A stretch of DNA of 64,000 bases. It comes from Rhodopseudomonas sp. BR0M22 (GTDB lineage Bacteria > Pseudomonadota > Alphaproteobacteria > Rhizobiales > Xanthobacteraceae). The DNA is taken from positions 62,001-126,000 of the forward strand of contig NZ_QUMK01000002.1 of the NCBI RefSeq assembly GCF_010907035.1, given 5' to 3'. The notes beneath the pieces were generated by a model that saw nothing but the letters and a program-made list of their open reading frames with translations, did no database searches and was not told the DNA's origin. A program made the position numbers and the translations under genes. This document shows, one piece after another, positions 18,652-29,167 of this stretch (within the stretch, counting starts at the first letter, position 1; the number at the start of each line of letters is the position of its first letter).

Positions 18652-19254
18652 TTGGCTGTGAGGTCACGATCCGATTCAGACCAGCAAGGCGATGCAGGCG
18701 CGGCTTACGCCTACAAGGCCTCGCTGATCGGTGCAGCGCAGCAATTCGAACTCGGCGACGACGGCTTGATCTGGCGGATCGGGCCGAAGGCCGGGGTGTG
18801 GCCTTATGCGACCGTCGCCAAAGTGCGGTTGAGCTACCGGCCGGTGTCGATGCAGTCGCGCCGCTACCGTGCCGATATCGAAGATGTCACCGGCGGACGG
18901 CTGCGAATCCTGTCGACCACCTGGCAAACCGTTGCCCTGATGGCGCCGCAAGACCAGGCATACCGGGAGTTCGTGCTCGACCTGCACCGCCGGATGCGCG
19001 ATGCAGGCAGCCGTGCCGAGCTGATCGGCGGTCTGCCGCCGGCAGTTCACACCGCTGCGTTGGGGCTGATCGCGTTGGTTGCTGTGGCGCTGACCGGGCT
19101 GCTGGCCCGCGCGGTAGCCGTCGGATCGTGGTCGGGCGCGTTGTTCCTTGCCGGCTTCGCGCTGCTGTTCGGCTGGCAGGTCGGCGGCTTCATCCGCCGC
19201 AATCGCCCGCGTCGTTACACCTTCGACGACGTGCCGCGGGATCTGCTGCCGTAA
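18652..19254 (+). CDS. Membrane protein of unknown function with two C-terminal helices
   Basis: 200 residues from a TTG at 18652, with AGGAGG four bases upstream; a GTG at 18658 is an alternative start. The N-terminal 120 residues look like a soluble PH-like beta domain (QFELGDDGLIWRIG; TVAKVRLSYRPVSMQSRRY). Two hydrophobic helices follow (about 130-150 and 160-180), then a basic end (RRNRPRRYTFDD). No family recognised with confidence. Confidence 0.7.
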   Translation: MAVRSRSDSDQQGDAGAAYAYKASLIGAAQQFELGDDGLIWRIGPKAGVWPYATVAKVRLSYRPVSMQSRRYRADIEDVTGGRLRILSTTWQTVALMAPQDQAYREFVLDLHRRMRDAGSRAELIGGLPPAVHTAALGLIALVAVALTGLLARAVAVGSWSGALFLAGFALLFGWQVGGFIRRNRPRRYTFDDVPRDLLP

Positions 19255-19281
19255 AGCGGTTCTGTATCGCTCGGCGTCGGG

Positions 19282-19713
19282 CTATGTGCCCTCCCGCACC
19301 ACCAGCACCGAGCAGGGTGCGTAGCGGACGACGTGGCCGGCATTGGAGCCGAGGAAGTAGCTGCGCATCGCCGGCCGGTGCGAGCTCATCACGATCAGGT
19401 CGGCGCTGATCGCCGCGACCTCTTCGAGAATTTCGTGATAGATGCCGCCCTGGCGAACGCTGGTCGACAGCCGCTGCGAGGGGACGCCTGAATTGCGCGC
19501 GATCTCGGCCAGCGCTGCCTCGGCCGACTGCCGTTGCTGATCGTCGAAATCCGCCGGAACGTATTCGGCCAACATCACCGGGGTGATCGCCGAGACGTGC
19601 AGGAGACGTACTCTGCCGTTGTAGCTGTCCGCCAACTTCGCCGCCGTTGCGATCGCCGGCTGCGCCAATGCGGTTTCGACCAGATCGATTGGCACGAGGA
19701 TGGACTTGAACAT
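19282..19713 (-). CDS. Universal stress protein (UspA family)
   Basis: 143 residues from the ATG at 19713, with AGGAGG eight bases upstream. Begins FKSILVPIDL and ends with the nucleotide-binding segment GSNAGHVVRYAPCSVLVV, the usual single-domain Usp fold. Cytoplasmic, binds ATP-type nucleotides, and is linked to stress or anaerobic survival. Its stop region is convergent with the preceding + strand gene, and the SixA-like gene lies 43 bp upstream on the same strand. Confidence 0.92.
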   Translation of the reverse strand: MFKSILVPIDLVETALAQPAIATAAKLADSYNGRVRLLHVSAITPVMLAEYVPADFDDQQRQSAEAALAEIARNSGVPSQRLSTSVRQGGIYHEILEEVAAISADLIVMSSHRPAMRSYFLGSNAGHVVRYAPCSVLVVREGT

Positions 19714-19756
19714 CGCCGTTACCTCCTGATCGCCGGAACGGAGCGATCGTCTTCGG

Positions 19757-20293
19757 TCAGCTCGCCTCGCGCAACACTTTCGGATTGACGAAGTGTTGCA
19801 GTTTACCGGTGCCGAACGATGCATCGGCCCAGTCGGCGATCGGAAAATCGATCACAGCCACGGCGGCGGTCGGCATGCTGCCGGAAATCTGTCGGCGTTG
19901 CGCCTCGTTGCAGGTGCAGGTGCAGGTGAGCGCCAGCGCCAGCTCGTGCAGCCCGGGATTGTGCCCGATCAGCATCAAGCGGTTGATGCCGGCCGAGACC
20001 TCGTGGATGGCCTGCAGCAATTGAGAGGAACTCGCGCTGTACAATTCCGGCAGATACTCGACCTGCGGCGTACTGCTCGCCGGGAACAGTTCGGACAGCA
20101 CGTCCCAGGTCTGGCGGGTCCGGGTGGCGGTCGAGATCAGCACCTGGTCGGGGACCAGATGTTCGGCCGCGAGCCAAGCGGCGATCTCGGCGGCGTCGCT
20201 GCGTCCGCGGTCTTCCAGACGGCGATCGTGATCCTTGCCGCTCGGCGCATCCCTCTCGGTTTTGGCGTGTCGCAGCAAAATCAGACGGCGCAT
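19757..20293 (-). CDS. SixA-like phosphohistidine phosphatase
   Basis: 178 residues. The RHG/RHA signature LLRHAKTERD at residues 6-15 supplies the catalytic His, STATRTRQTW the conserved Arg, and LIGHNPGLHEL the second catalytic His. SixA removes phosphate from Hpt-domain His residues and so dampens phosphorelays; a stand-alone Hpt protein is encoded at 3781-4170, but a link between them is only a guess. The gene precedes the usp gene in the same direction. Confidence 0.85.
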   Translation of the reverse strand: MRRLILLRHAKTERDAPSGKDHDRRLEDRGRSDAAEIAAWLAAEHLVPDQVLISTATRTRQTWDVLSELFPASSTPQVEYLPELYSASSSQLLQAIHEVSAGINRLMLIGHNPGLHELALALTCTCTCNEAQRRQISGSMPTAAVAVIDFPIADWADASFGTGKLQHFVNPKVLREAS

Positions 20294-20436
20294 GAGTTGT
20301 TTCCAGCGGGTGGAGCTTGCGGATTAATCGAGACCGGCGGCGAGGACAAGGTGACAACCGCCTGCGCTGTCCGTATTGAACGCGTATCTCGCAAAAACGT
20401 AACCCCTGCTTGCGGATGCGCTCTTTAGGAAACGGC

Positions 20437-21876
20437 ATGGATTCGCTCCCGACAAGTGCGACCAATGGACTGGGCTTCGCCGCCGACACCGCCACGGAAC
20501 CGCACGCGCGCCTGAACTTCGACCTCGACGTCGATCTGTGCGTGATCGGCGCCGGGCTGGCCGGGCTGTCGGTGGCGTTGGAAGCCGCGCGGGCCGGCCT
20601 CAGCGTCGCCGTGCTGGAAAGCGGGCGGATCGGCTGGGGGGCTTCGGGGCACAATCTCGGCACGGTGATGCCTGGCTACGGTGTGCCGATCGCCGATCTG
20701 ATCGATCGCGTCGGGCTCGACCACGCCAGCGCGTTGTGGGCGCTGACGCGCGAGGGCATGGAGATCGTCCGCGCCCGCGCCGCCGACGAGGCGATGCCGG
20801 ACCTTGCGCTGTCTGACGGCGCGCTGGAAGTCTCCAATGTCGATATCGGCGACCGATTGGTTGAGCGTCTGCAGACGCTCGGCGTCGATTTCGGCTCCGA
20901 AGTCGAAGGTTGGGCCACCGACAAGGTTCGCGATGTGCTCCGGACCAACCGCTATTTCCACGGCATCTACTATCCGACGGCGTTCCAGATCGACGGTCGC
21001 GGTTACTTGCACGGGGTGGAGCGGCTGGCGCGGCGGGCAGGGGCTCGGATTTTCGAAGAGACCCCCGTCGTCGAGATCGACTTTTCCGGCATCCGCAAGC
21101 GGATCTTCACGCCGAGCGCTCGTCTGCGAGCCTCCGACATCGTGCTGGCCGGCAGCGTACATTTGGGGGCGCCGTCGCGACGCATTGCGGAGACCTTGCT
21201 GCCGGTGTGGCGCGCCGCAGTGCTGACGGCGCCACTCGGAGGCCGGCTGGCCGATGCGGTCGGCTTTGCCGGCTCGATCACCGACACGGGCGGGGTCGAT
21301 CACTACCGCATCGTTGGCGGCGACCGGCTGTTGTGGGCGAGCGGCGAAACCACCTTTGAAGTTGCCCCGCAGCGGCTGGAGAGGATTGTGCGGCGCCGGA
21401 TCCGGACCGTGTTTCCTCAGCTCGATGAGGTTGCGATCGATCGCAGCTTCAGCGCTGCGGTCGGCGTCACGGTCCATGGCATGCCGCAGATCGGCGAATT
21501 ACGGCCAGGCCTGTGGGTTGCCAGCGGATTCGGCCGGAATGGGCTCGCCACCACGGCGATCGCCGCCCGGCTGATCGTCCGCGGCCTGACCCATGCCGAT
21601 GAGCGCGTCAGGCTGTTTGCGCCGTTCGACCTGGTGTGGGCTGGAGGCAGAATCGGCCGCATCGTCGGACAAGGCGTGTATCTGGCTGCGCGGGAGGGTG
21701 CGCTGGCCGCCGGTACGTTGGCGCGATATCGGGAACGAACGATTGCCCGCTCGCGGATCAAAAGCGAACAGGCCGAAATCAAGCGCGAGGAGCGCCGGAC
21801 CCGTCTCGAACAGCTGCGTGCCGCGGAGCGCTCGAGCGCTGCGGCGCGTCGCCCCGTTCCGCCACCCTCCGAATAG
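20437..21876 (+). CDS. FAD-dependent oxidoreductase (DAO family)
   Basis: 479 residues from the ATG at 20437 (AGGAA upstream). The N-terminal FAD fold is VDLCVIGAGLAGLSVALEAA (about 28-47), with SGHNLGTVMPGYG and a C-terminal VASGFGRNGLATTAIAA segment typical of DAO/glycine-oxidase-like flavoproteins. These enzymes oxidise amines or amino acids; the substrate is unknown. It carries an unusual C-terminal charged helix of about 45 residues (SRIKSEQAEIKREERRTR) that is not part of the fold. Confidence 0.85.
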   Translation: MDSLPTSATNGLGFAADTATEPHARLNFDLDVDLCVIGAGLAGLSVALEAARAGLSVAVLESGRIGWGASGHNLGTVMPGYGVPIADLIDRVGLDHASALWALTREGMEIVRARAADEAMPDLALSDGALEVSNVDIGDRLVERLQTLGVDFGSEVEGWATDKVRDVLRTNRYFHGIYYPTAFQIDGRGYLHGVERLARRAGARIFEETPVVEIDFSGIRKRIFTPSARLRASDIVLAGSVHLGAPSRRIAETLLPVWRAAVLTAPLGGRLADAVGFAGSITDTGGVDHYRIVGGDRLLWASGETTFEVAPQRLERIVRRRIRTVFPQLDEVAIDRSFSAAVGVTVHGMPQIGELRPGLWVASGFGRNGLATTAIAARLIVRGLTHADERVRLFAPFDLVWAGGRIGRIVGQGVYLAAREGALAAGTLARYRERTIARSRIKSEQAEIKREERRTRLEQLRAAERSSAAARRPVPPPSE

Positions 21877-22004
21877 CCGGACATCCTCGCTCGCAACAAT
21901 GTGAGCGGGCCGCACTGCCGCCGGTGTAACCTGAGGTGCTGCGGCTGCGTAACTGACGGAAGTGCCGCCGGGGCGCCCGCGCCCGTCACGCAGGGAACAC
22001 CATC

Positions 22005-22502
22005 ATGATCGACCGCCGCATGCTGCTCGCTTCCGCCACCCTCGCTGCCGTGTTCGGCTTCCGCTGGCTGCGGCCGGATGCCGCCAGAGCGGCCGAAAAG
22101 TTCGAGATCGAGAAGACGCCGGAGGAGTGGCGCAAGCAGCTGACGCCGATGCAGTACCATATCCTGCGCGAGGAGGGCACCGAGCGGCCGTTCTCCAGCC
22201 CGCTGCTCAAGGAGCATCGCAAGGGCACTTTCGCCTGCGCCGGTTGCGACCTGCCGCTGTTCTCGTCCGATACCAAGTTCGATAGTGGCACCGGCTGGCC
22301 GAGCTTCTGGCAGCCGCTGCCGAACGCGGTCGGCGAACGTACCGATAGCACCCTCGGCATGACACGCACTGAAGTGCATTGTCGCCGCTGCGGCGGCCAT
22401 CTCGGCCATGTGTTCGACGACGGCCCCAAGCCGACGGGGTTACGCTACTGCATGGACGGCTACGCGCTGACCTTCCATCCGGCGACACCGAACGCGAGCT
22501 GA
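22005..22502 (+). CDS. msrB: Exported peptide-methionine (R)-S-oxide reductase
   Basis: 165 residues. The N-terminus [17 protein letters not shown] has a twin-Arg-like pair and a hydrophobic stretch, so a periplasmic location is likely. Zinc Cys pairs are FACAGC and HCRRCGGH, and GTGWPSFW is the substrate-binding signature. The catalytic Cys is in RYCMDG (usually RYCINS). It reduces methionine-R-sulfoxide in oxidised proteins. The residue after the catalytic Cys differs from the common RYCINSASL form, but the Cys itself is kept. Confidence 0.92.
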   Translation: MIDRRMLLASATLAAVFGFRWLRPDAARAAEKFEIEKTPEEWRKQLTPMQYHILREEGTERPFSSPLLKEHRKGTFACAGCDLPLFSSDTKFDSGTGWPSFWQPLPNAVGERTDSTLGMTRTEVHCRRCGGHLGHVFDDGPKPTGLRYCMDGYALTFHPATPNAS

Positions 22503-22585
22503 CGCGCTGGTTGTGACAATTGCGTGAAAGACTTGTTTCCGCGTCTCAAACACTGCGGCTGACGTGGGGAAGTCGGCCGCCTCAG

Positions 22586-22614
22586 TTGACAAGCTGAGCG
22601 CCGCCCCCGCATAT
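22586..22614 (+). promoter_or_regulatory. Possible housekeeping promoter for GT39 gene
   Basis: A perfect TTGACA at 22586-22591 with a weak -10 (GCATAT at 22609-22614) at 17-bp spacing, ending 24 bp before the start codon. Confidence 0.25.
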
Positions 22615-22637
22615 CCCGAGCACATTAACTTTCAGAA

Positions 22638-24149
22638 ATGTGGCGGCCGGCCCTGATGCAACCTGTGGTGTCGCAGCCGGGGGGCTCCCGTAGCCTGCTG
22701 GCCATTCTCGCGGTGGCGATCGTTCTGCCGGTGGTTCTCGCGGCGATTGTATTTCCGACGCCGCTCTACGACACCCGCGAACTGGTCGCCTGGGGGCGCC
22801 ACTTCCCGCTGATCACACCGGTCCATCCGCCGATGATGGTGTGGGCCGGCGGTTTGGTCGACCGCCTGTTCGGGCCATCCGGCACCGCCATCGTCGCCGC
22901 CAATCAGGTGCTGATGGTGATCGGATTCGCGTATCTCTACGCGATCCTGCGGCTCCTGGTCGAACGGGCGATGGCGACCTATCTGGTCGTGCTCGCCGGC
23001 ACCTCGTTCTATGCGGTGTTCGCGCCGCTATCCTGGGCGCTCAACGCCGACATCCTCCAGCTCACCTCGTGGCCGGCGGTGATCTATCACTTCCTGCGTG
23101 CGCGGCAGGACAACCGCTGGCTGGACTGGATCCTGCTCGGCGTGTGGGCGGCGATCGCCGCGCTCACCAAATACAACGCGGCGGTGCTGTTTCTGGCGAT
23201 GGCGATCGGTGTCGTCGCGTTGCCGTCGTTTCGTCGCTGTCTGGCGCGTCCTGGGCTGTACCTGGCGATGCTGATCGCCACGGTGCTGCTGCTGCCGCAC
23301 GTCGTTGCCGCGCTGAAATTCGGCAGCACTATCGCCTATGGCGAGCGCCACTTCACCGGCTTCGGTTCGATCGGCGATACCGCCCGCCGTATTGGGCTGC
23401 TTATTGCCGGCTATCTGCCGATGCTGCTGCCGGGCGCGGTGATCGTCGCGGTGTCTAGTCTGCGGCGGATGATCGTGGTGCGCGTGCCTCGGTTCGCCGA
23501 GGGCAGCGACGAGTTGAAGTTCCTGGTGATCGTCAACATCGCGATGATGCTGACTCTGCTCGGCATGATCGTGGTGCTCGGTCTGGAATACATCGCTCGC
23601 TACGGCGCGCCGTTCTCGCTGCTGGCGGTGCCGGCTCTGGCGCCGCTGCTGCGCTGGAACGAGGCGCGGCGCGAGACTTGCGAGCGGCAGACCGGCTGGA
23701 CGCTGGCGGGGCTGTACGGCGTGCTCTCGGCTGCTGTGATGATCGCTTATCTCGGCCCCGCTTCGCACAGCGGGTTGCAGGAGCCGACCGCGGATGCGGC
23801 ACGTCTGATCATGAACGATTGGCGCAGCCAGTATGCGTGCGGTCCGGGCTATTTCCTCGGCGACCGTCAGACCGTGTACGGCATCGGCATCGCCGCGGGG
23901 CCGGAGGGCGACTCGATCACCGTCCACTTCATTCCGGCGACCCGCTGGTTCGATCCGCGCAAGCTGGAAGACAAGGGCGCGGTGCTGGTCTACACGCTGC
24001 CGCAGGTGCCGGCGCATTTCCATGCTGCCTATCCCGCCATGGCAATGTCGGACGAAAAGCGCATCGACGTGCCGGTGCTGCGTACTCACAACGGCAAGAC
24101 CAAAGAGTATTTCTACCGCTTCGTCGCGCCCAAAGCCTGCGGCAAGTAG
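22638..24149 (+). CDS. GT39/ArnT-like membrane glycosyltransferase
   Basis: 503 residues with about ten transmembrane helices from the ATG at 22638 (an ATG at 22656 is also possible). After helix 1 the periplasmic loop YDTRELVAWGRHFPL carries the acidic residue pair typical of the dolichyl-phosphate-mannose/ArnT superfamily catalytic site, followed by HPPMMVW. A soluble C-terminal domain lies in the periplasm (from about 385). It uses polyprenyl-phosphate sugars to modify lipid A, proteins or lipids; the acceptor is unknown. It stands alone, away from the polysaccharide genes. Confidence 0.82.
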   Translation: MWRPALMQPVVSQPGGSRSLLAILAVAIVLPVVLAAIVFPTPLYDTRELVAWGRHFPLITPVHPPMMVWAGGLVDRLFGPSGTAIVAANQVLMVIGFAYLYAILRLLVERAMATYLVVLAGTSFYAVFAPLSWALNADILQLTSWPAVIYHFLRARQDNRWLDWILLGVWAAIAALTKYNAAVLFLAMAIGVVALPSFRRCLARPGLYLAMLIATVLLLPHVVAALKFGSTIAYGERHFTGFGSIGDTARRIGLLIAGYLPMLLPGAVIVAVSSLRRMIVVRVPRFAEGSDELKFLVIVNIAMMLTLLGMIVVLGLEYIARYGAPFSLLAVPALAPLLRWNEARRETCERQTGWTLAGLYGVLSAAVMIAYLGPASHSGLQEPTADAARLIMNDWRSQYACGPGYFLGDRQTVYGIGIAAGPEGDSITVHFIPATRWFDPRKLEDKGAVLVYTLPQVPAHFHAAYPAMAMSDEKRIDVPVLRTHNGKTKEYFYRFVAPKACGK

Positions 24150-24185
24150 CGGTCGGGATTCAGCTCGGAAGAATCGGCCGCTGGC

Positions 24186-24458
24186 TCAACCTGCCAGCGC
24201 ACGCCATTTTTCTGCGGCGTCGATCGCGGCGGGACGGAGGCTGTCAGCGGGCAGGCCGCGATGCAGGGCCTTGGCGTATTCGCAGATTGCCATGAAGGTC
24301 GACGAACGGGCCTCGTCGATAGCGCAGGAATGCACGTTTCCGGCGCCGTGGATGTAGCTGATCAGTCGCTTCAGCGACGACACAGCCGAATCCGGTTCGG
24401 CCGTTTCGGTCTGGTGCAGGCAGGACAATACCTGCTGGGCGATCTCGATCTCGGTCAT
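24186..24458 (-). CDS. Small hypothetical protein
   Basis: 90 residues from the ATG at 24458. Helical and soluble, with no recognised domain (SLKRLISYIHGAGNVHSCA). Coding is supported by codon composition and by a clean gap on both sides. Not identified. Confidence 0.55.
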   Translation of the reverse strand: MTEIEIAQQVLSCLHQTETAEPDSAVSSLKRLISYIHGAGNVHSCAIDEARSSTFMAICEYAKALHRGLPADSLRPAAIDAAEKWRALAG

Positions 24459-24644
24459 GGTACGCTCTTGGCAACGTTCGCGGACAAACATGCTCGGGCC
24501 GGAATGAGGCCTCGATGCCACGCTTGAATGTCCGGAGAAATGATCTGGCTCAATGCGATAGCGCAGGCCCGGCGGGCTGGCGATCACATTGGCGCGAACG
24601 ATGCTTCTCCCAGTCTGTAGCGGTTCCGGGAGACGGAACAGACG

Positions 24645-27600
24645 TCAGGCCCGTTCCGCCATCGCCTTGCGCAGGACTTTCGACAGATCTTCGACCGAAT
24701 AGGGCTTGTGCAGCAGGTCGAACCCATGGTCCTCGTCGGCGAGCATATGGGCGTAGCCGGAATTCAGCACCACCGGCAGTTCCGGCAGACGCTTCTTGAT
24801 TTCGCGCCCCAACGTCACGCCATCCATCCCCGGCATCGCCACGTCGCTGAGTACCAGGTCGAAGCGTTCGGCGTCCTCGCCGAGTAACGCCAGCGCCTGC
24901 TCGCCGGAGGAGGCCAGTACGGTCTGGTAGCCGAGGTCGTGCAGCAACTGGGTGGAGAATTCGCCGACCTCGGCGTTGTCCTCGACCACCAGGATGCAGC
25001 CGCGCTCCCGGGCGTCGACCGCATTGATGCCGTTTCCCTGACGGAGCGGGATCGGCTTGTCGCTCCGCGGCAGCCGCAGCGTGATCGTGGTGCCGCGGCC
25101 GATCGCGCTGTCGACATTGATGCTGCCGCCGGACTGCTGAACGAAGCCGTAGACCTGCGACAATCCGAGGCCGGTGCCGCGACCGATATCTTTGGTGGTG
25201 AAGAACGGCTCGAAAATCCGCTCGATCTGCTCGCGTGGAATACCGCAGCCGGTATCGGCGATCGAGACCTCGACGAAGCCATGGTGGCCTGCGGCGGCTT
25301 CGTGCTGTGTCGCGGCGGAGTGCGCCACCGAAATTGTGAGGGTGCCGTGGCCATCCATCGCGTCGCGGGCATTGGCGACGAGATTGACCAGCGCCGCATC
25401 GAACTGATTGGTATCGGCTTCGACCGGGAGCGGTCGTTCGGCGATGTCGAGACGAAACACCGCGCGCGAGCCCAGCGCAGTCTTCAGCATGTCGGAGACG
25501 TGCTCGAGATGAGCGGCGGCGTCGAACACTTCGCGGTTCTGGGCGTGACGGCGCGCAAAGGTGAGAAGTTGGCCGGTGAGCTTGGCAGCGCGATCGGCGG
25601 TGTCGGAGATCGCATCGACGTAGCGGCGGATCCGCTCGGGAGGAAGCTCGCGTCTGCGGAGCAGATCCGCGGAGGAGCGGATTACTGTGAGCATGTTGTT
25701 GAAGTCGTGAGCGACGCCGCCGGTGAGCTGCCCGATCGCCTCCATCTTCTGCGCCTGCCGGAATGCCTCCTCGGCTTTGCGCCGCTCGGTGATGTCGACC
25801 GCTTCGGGGACGATCGCGATCACGTTGCCTTTTGCGTCCTGAACCGGGCGCAATTGGAGGTCGAACCAACGCCAGCCGCTCGCCGACAGGTTGACCTGGA
25901 GCTCGCGGCGCACGGTTTCGCCCGCCGCAACCGCGGCGATGTCGCTGCGGATCATGTCCGGCAGTCCCGGCGTTCTGCCGATCCACGGTGTGTCCCAGAG
26001 CGGCTTGCCGACCACGTCCTCGAGCTCGGCGCCGATGCCGGCCAGTGCGGTGCGATTGGCGTCCAGCACCTTGCCATCGACATCGAGGAGCGCCTGATAG
26101 GTGTAGCTCGCGGCGAATATGGTCCGCAGCCGCGCTTCCTTCTTCTGCAGCTCTGCGGTTCGCTCGGCGACCTGCTCTTCAAGCTGCTCGTTGATGTCAC
26201 GAAGCGTCGCCTCGGCTTTCTTCTTCTCGGTGATATCGCGGAAGTATACCGAGATGCTGTTGCCGTTGGTCGGGGAGACCTGCAACTCGAACCAGCGCTG
26301 GCTCGGCGGATGATAGCTCTCGAATTCGCACGCGACCCGCTCGATCATGGCGCGCTGATAGGCCCGCTCGATGTCGGTGCCGAGCATCGTCGGGTAGACG
26401 TCCCAATACACCTTGCCGATCAGGTCGCTTGCCGTTCTCCGAATCAGCCGTTCGGCGGCGGCGTTGACGTAAGTGAAGCGGTACTCCCCATCGAGCGCGA
26501 TGAAGCCGTCGCTGATCGAGGCCAGAATGCTTTCGGCCTGTTTCCTGGCCGCCTGCGCCTCCTGCCTCAGCGTGTATTCGGTGCGCAGTGCCGTTCGCCG
26601 GATCGCCGCGGTGTCGAGATTGGCGCGGACGCGAGTCAGCAGTTCGCGGGCGCTGAACGGTTTGCTGAGATAATCGTCGGCACCTGCCTCCAGTCCCTCG
26701 AGCCGAGCTTCTTCGCCGGCGCGGGCGGACAGGAAGATCACCGGGAGGTCGGCGAGCGCAGGGTCGCCGCGTAGCGCTTTGAGCAAACCGAGACCGTCGA
26801 GCTGCGGCATCATCACGTCGCTGAGCACCAGATCCGGCCGGCGTTTCTTCGCTGCTTCGAGGGCCGCAGCGCCGTCTCCGACCGCTTCGACCTCGTAGGC
26901 ATCGCCGAGCAGCCGGGCGACGTAGTGGCGCATGTCTTGATTGTCGTCGGCCAGCAAGATGTGTGGCCGACCGGTCGGAGGCGCGGTGACGAGCCCGAGA
27001 TCCTGCGCACCCGACGCCGTTGGCCGGCCGCCGTCGCCGTTGTCGTCGAGCCAGCCGATCGCCTCGTCGAGATAGGCCTGGGCCCGGACATTGGTCGAGA
27101 CCTGCAGCGCGCCATGCCGCGGTCGCTCGGCGGGGAGGTGGGTCGAGCCGAACGGCAGCGTCACGCGGAAGCTCGACCCGCGGCCCACTTCGCTCTCGAC
27201 GCTGATCGAACCGCCGTGCAGCTTGATCAGCTCCTGGACCAGCGCGAGCCCGATGCCGCTGCCTTCGATCGAACGGCCGCGCGCGCCTTCAACACGTCTG
27301 AACCGTTCGAACAGATGTGGGATTTCGGTCGCCGGAATGCCGGTGCCGGTGTCGCTGACTTCGATCACCGCATGAGTGCGGTCCGGATCGGTATCGACGC
27401 GGACCGCGATCTCGCCCTCGAAGGTGAACTTGAACGCGTTGGACAGCAGGTTGAGGACGATCTTCTCCCACATGTCGCGGTCGACATAGACCGGTTGCGG
27501 CAGCGGCGGCGCATCGATCACGAAGCGCAATCCGGCGCGGTCGAGCGCGGAACGGAAGTTCGACGCCAGTTCGGCTGTGAACGACGACAGCTCGACCGGG

Positions 27601-28895
27601 GTGAAATGCGCGGTGACGCGGCCGGCTTCGATGCGGGCGAAATCGAGCAGCGTGTTGACCAGTTTCAGGAGCCGCAGGCCGTTGCGATGGGCGATTGCCA
27701 GCAAGGACTGCTGTTCCTCCGGGAGGCCGTCGCGGCCCAGCGCTTCTTCGAGCGGGCTCAGCATCAGCGTCAGCGGCGTGCGGAATTCATGGCTGACATT
27801 GGAGAAGAACGCGGTTTTGGCGCGGTCGATCTCGGCGAGCGCTTCGGCGCGGCGGCGTTCCTCCTGATAGGCGTTGGCGTGGGTGATCGCCGCCGCGATC
27901 TGGCCGGCGACCAGCGCGAGGAAATCCTGATAGGCGGTGTCGTACAGTCGGAACGGGTTGAGCCCGGTGATTAAGAAGCCTGAGCGGCCGGTATCGCCGC
28001 TCGCCGGGATCGGCAGCACCACCGCCCTGGTCGGCGGCTGGCGCCAGCCGCCGCTCGGAAACGCGGCGCCGAACCGCGCTTCGAGATCCTCGACCAGGAC
28101 CGCCGCATCTTGTCGGGAGGCTTCGGCGACGGGCCAAGGCTCGGCGGTGTCTGAGAGCGACAATGTCGGCCTCACGGCCGGGTGAGCCCCATCGAACCCC
28201 GCCGAAGCGGCGAGCTCGGCGATGTCGCCGTTCGCGCCGGTCAGATAGATCAGCGCGAATGGCAGGTCGCGGGAGTCGGTAGCGAGTGCCGCCGCACTGC
28301 GTTCGCAAACCTGACCTATGCTCCGCGACTCCGCGGCGCTCGAGGCGAGATCGCGCAGCAGCGACAATTGCCGTTCGGTGATGACGCGCTGGGTGTCGTC
28401 GGTGTTGGCGCAGAAGATGCCGCCCGGCGAGCCGTCGTCGGTCGGAATCGGGCTGTAGGAGAAGGTGTAGTAGGTCTCTTCCGGAAATCCGTTGCGCTCC
28501 ATGATCAGGAGCTGGGCCTCGACGTAAGTGCCCTCGTTGCCGCGGGTGGCCTTGGCGAGCAGCGGTCCGATGTCGTCCCAGATCTCCGACCAGACCTCTG
28601 AGATCGGGCGGCCGAGTGCCCACGGGTGCTTGCCGCCGACGATCGATTTGTACGGGTCGTTGTACAGATAAGTCAGCTCTTCGCCCCACCCGATCCAGAT
28701 CGGCTGTTGCGACGTCAGCATGATGCGGACTGCCGTCTTGAGCGCCTGCGGCCAGCTCGCGGGCGGTCCGATCGGGGTCGACGCCCAATCGTGCTCTCTC
28801 ATCAGCGAGGCGAGTTCGCCGCGCCCGAGGAAAAGACTGTCTGTTCCGGCTTCGCCGAGACGCGGTCGCCCACCCGGCAGGTCTTCAGCAGCCAA
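24645..28895 (-). CDS. Double hybrid sensor histidine kinase (PAS-GAF-HK-REC-PAS-PAS-HK-REC)
   Basis: 1416 residues from a TTG at 28895 (GGGGGA upstream). The next Met would delete the conserved start of the first sensor module ([13 protein letters not shown]). Order: PAS (about 30-170); GAF (about 185-345); first HisKA with His in [11 protein letters not shown] (about 370) plus HATPase; REC (phospho-Asp in [11 protein letters not shown], about 692); two PAS domains (about 770-1030); a second HisKA with His in [10 protein letters not shown] (about 1061) plus HATPase; and a C-terminal REC ([11 protein letters not shown], about 1348). No transmembrane segment, so a cytoplasmic signal is expected. 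It needs an Hpt and a DNA-binding regulator encoded elsewhere. Confidence 0.9.
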   Translation of the reverse strand: MAAEDLPGGRPRLGEAGTDSLFLGRGELASLMREHDWASTPIGPPASWPQALKTAVRIMLTSQQPIWIGWGEELTYLYNDPYKSIVGGKHPWALGRPISEVWSEIWDDIGPLLAKATRGNEGTYVEAQLLIMERNGFPEETYYTFSYSPIPTDDGSPGGIFCANTDDTQRVITERQLSLLRDLASSAAESRSIGQVCERSAAALATDSRDLPFALIYLTGANGDIAELAASAGFDGAHPAVRPTLSLSDTAEPWPVAEASRQDAAVLVEDLEARFGAAFPSGGWRQPPTRAVVLPIPASGDTGRSGFLITGLNPFRLYDTAYQDFLALVAGQIAAAITHANAYQEERRRAEALAEIDRAKTAFFSNVSHEFRTPLTLMLSPLEEALGRDGLPEEQQSLLAIAHRNGLRLLKLVNTLLDFARIEAGRVTAHFTPVELSSFTAELASNFRSALDRAGLRFVIDAPPLPQPVYVDRDMWEKIVLNLLSNAFKFTFEGEIAVRVDTDPDRTHAVIEVSDTGTGIPATEIPHLFERFRRVEGARGRSIEGSGIGLALVQELIKLHGGSISVESEVGRGSSFRVTLPFGSTHLPAERPRHGALQVSTNVRAQAYLDEAIGWLDDNGDGGRPTASGAQDLGLVTAPPTGRPHILLADDNQDMRHYVARLLGDAYEVEAVGDGAAALEAAKKRRPDLVLSDVMMPQLDGLGLLKALRGDPALADLPVIFLSARAGEEARLEGLEAGADDYLSKPFSARELLTRVRANLDTAAIRRTALRTEYTLRQEAQAARKQAESILASISDGFIALDGEYRFTYVNAAAERLIRRTASDLIGKVYWDVYPTMLGTDIERAYQRAMIERVACEFESYHPPSQRWFELQVSPTNGNSISVYFRDITEKKKAEATLRDINEQLEEQVAERTAELQKKEARLRTIFAASYTYQALLDVDGKVLDANRTALAGIGAELEDVVGKPLWDTPWIGRTPGLPDMIRSDIAAVAAGETVRRELQVNLSASGWRWFDLQLRPVQDAKGNVIAIVPEAVDITERRKAEEAFRQAQKMEAIGQLTGGVAHDFNNMLTVIRSSADLLRRRELPPERIRRYVDAISDTADRAAKLTGQLLTFARRHAQNREVFDAAAHLEHVSDMLKTALGSRAVFRLDIAERPLPVEADTNQFDAALVNLVANARDAMDGHGTLTISVAHSAATQHEAAAGHHGFVEVSIADTGCGIPREQIERIFEPFFTTKDIGRGTGLGLSQVYGFVQQSGGSINVDSAIGRGTTITLRLPRSDKPIPLRQGNGINAVDARERGCILVVEDNAEVGEFSTQLLHDLGYQTVLASSGEQALALLGEDAERFDLVLSDVAMPGMDGVTLGREIKKRLPELPVVLNSGYAHMLADEDHGFDLLHKPYSVEDLSKVLRKAMAERA

Positions 28896-29085
28896 GCGAT
28901 CCCCCGATCAACCCCCGTGCTGTCCGATCGCAAACGCGCCTGCCTGAATTTGGTTCCGCCGCACCCAGGACAGGGGCGCGTTTCGGGCGCTCGCCCCGGC
29001 AATTGTTGCCCGACTCGGCAAATCCGCCCCGGCAACACGGCCTTCAGTTCCTAATCAAGTATCTGAAATATCGACAATTTATCCG

Positions 29086-29101
29086 TTGGCACGAGGCTTG
29101 C
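29086..29101 (+). promoter_or_regulatory. Sigma-54 promoter of flgE
   Basis: TTGGCACG-N4-TTGC, with GG (29088-29089) and GC (29100-29101) separated by ten bases, is a near-perfect -24/-12 element. It is 67 bp upstream of the flgE ATG. Hook genes are sigma-54/FlbD dependent in related alphaproteobacteria. Confidence 0.85.
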
Positions 29102-29167
29102 GGAGAGACTGTCCGGTATCTCGCAGTCAACAGCCGACGCAGACGGTCGCAACGGGAGAAGTCAGTA

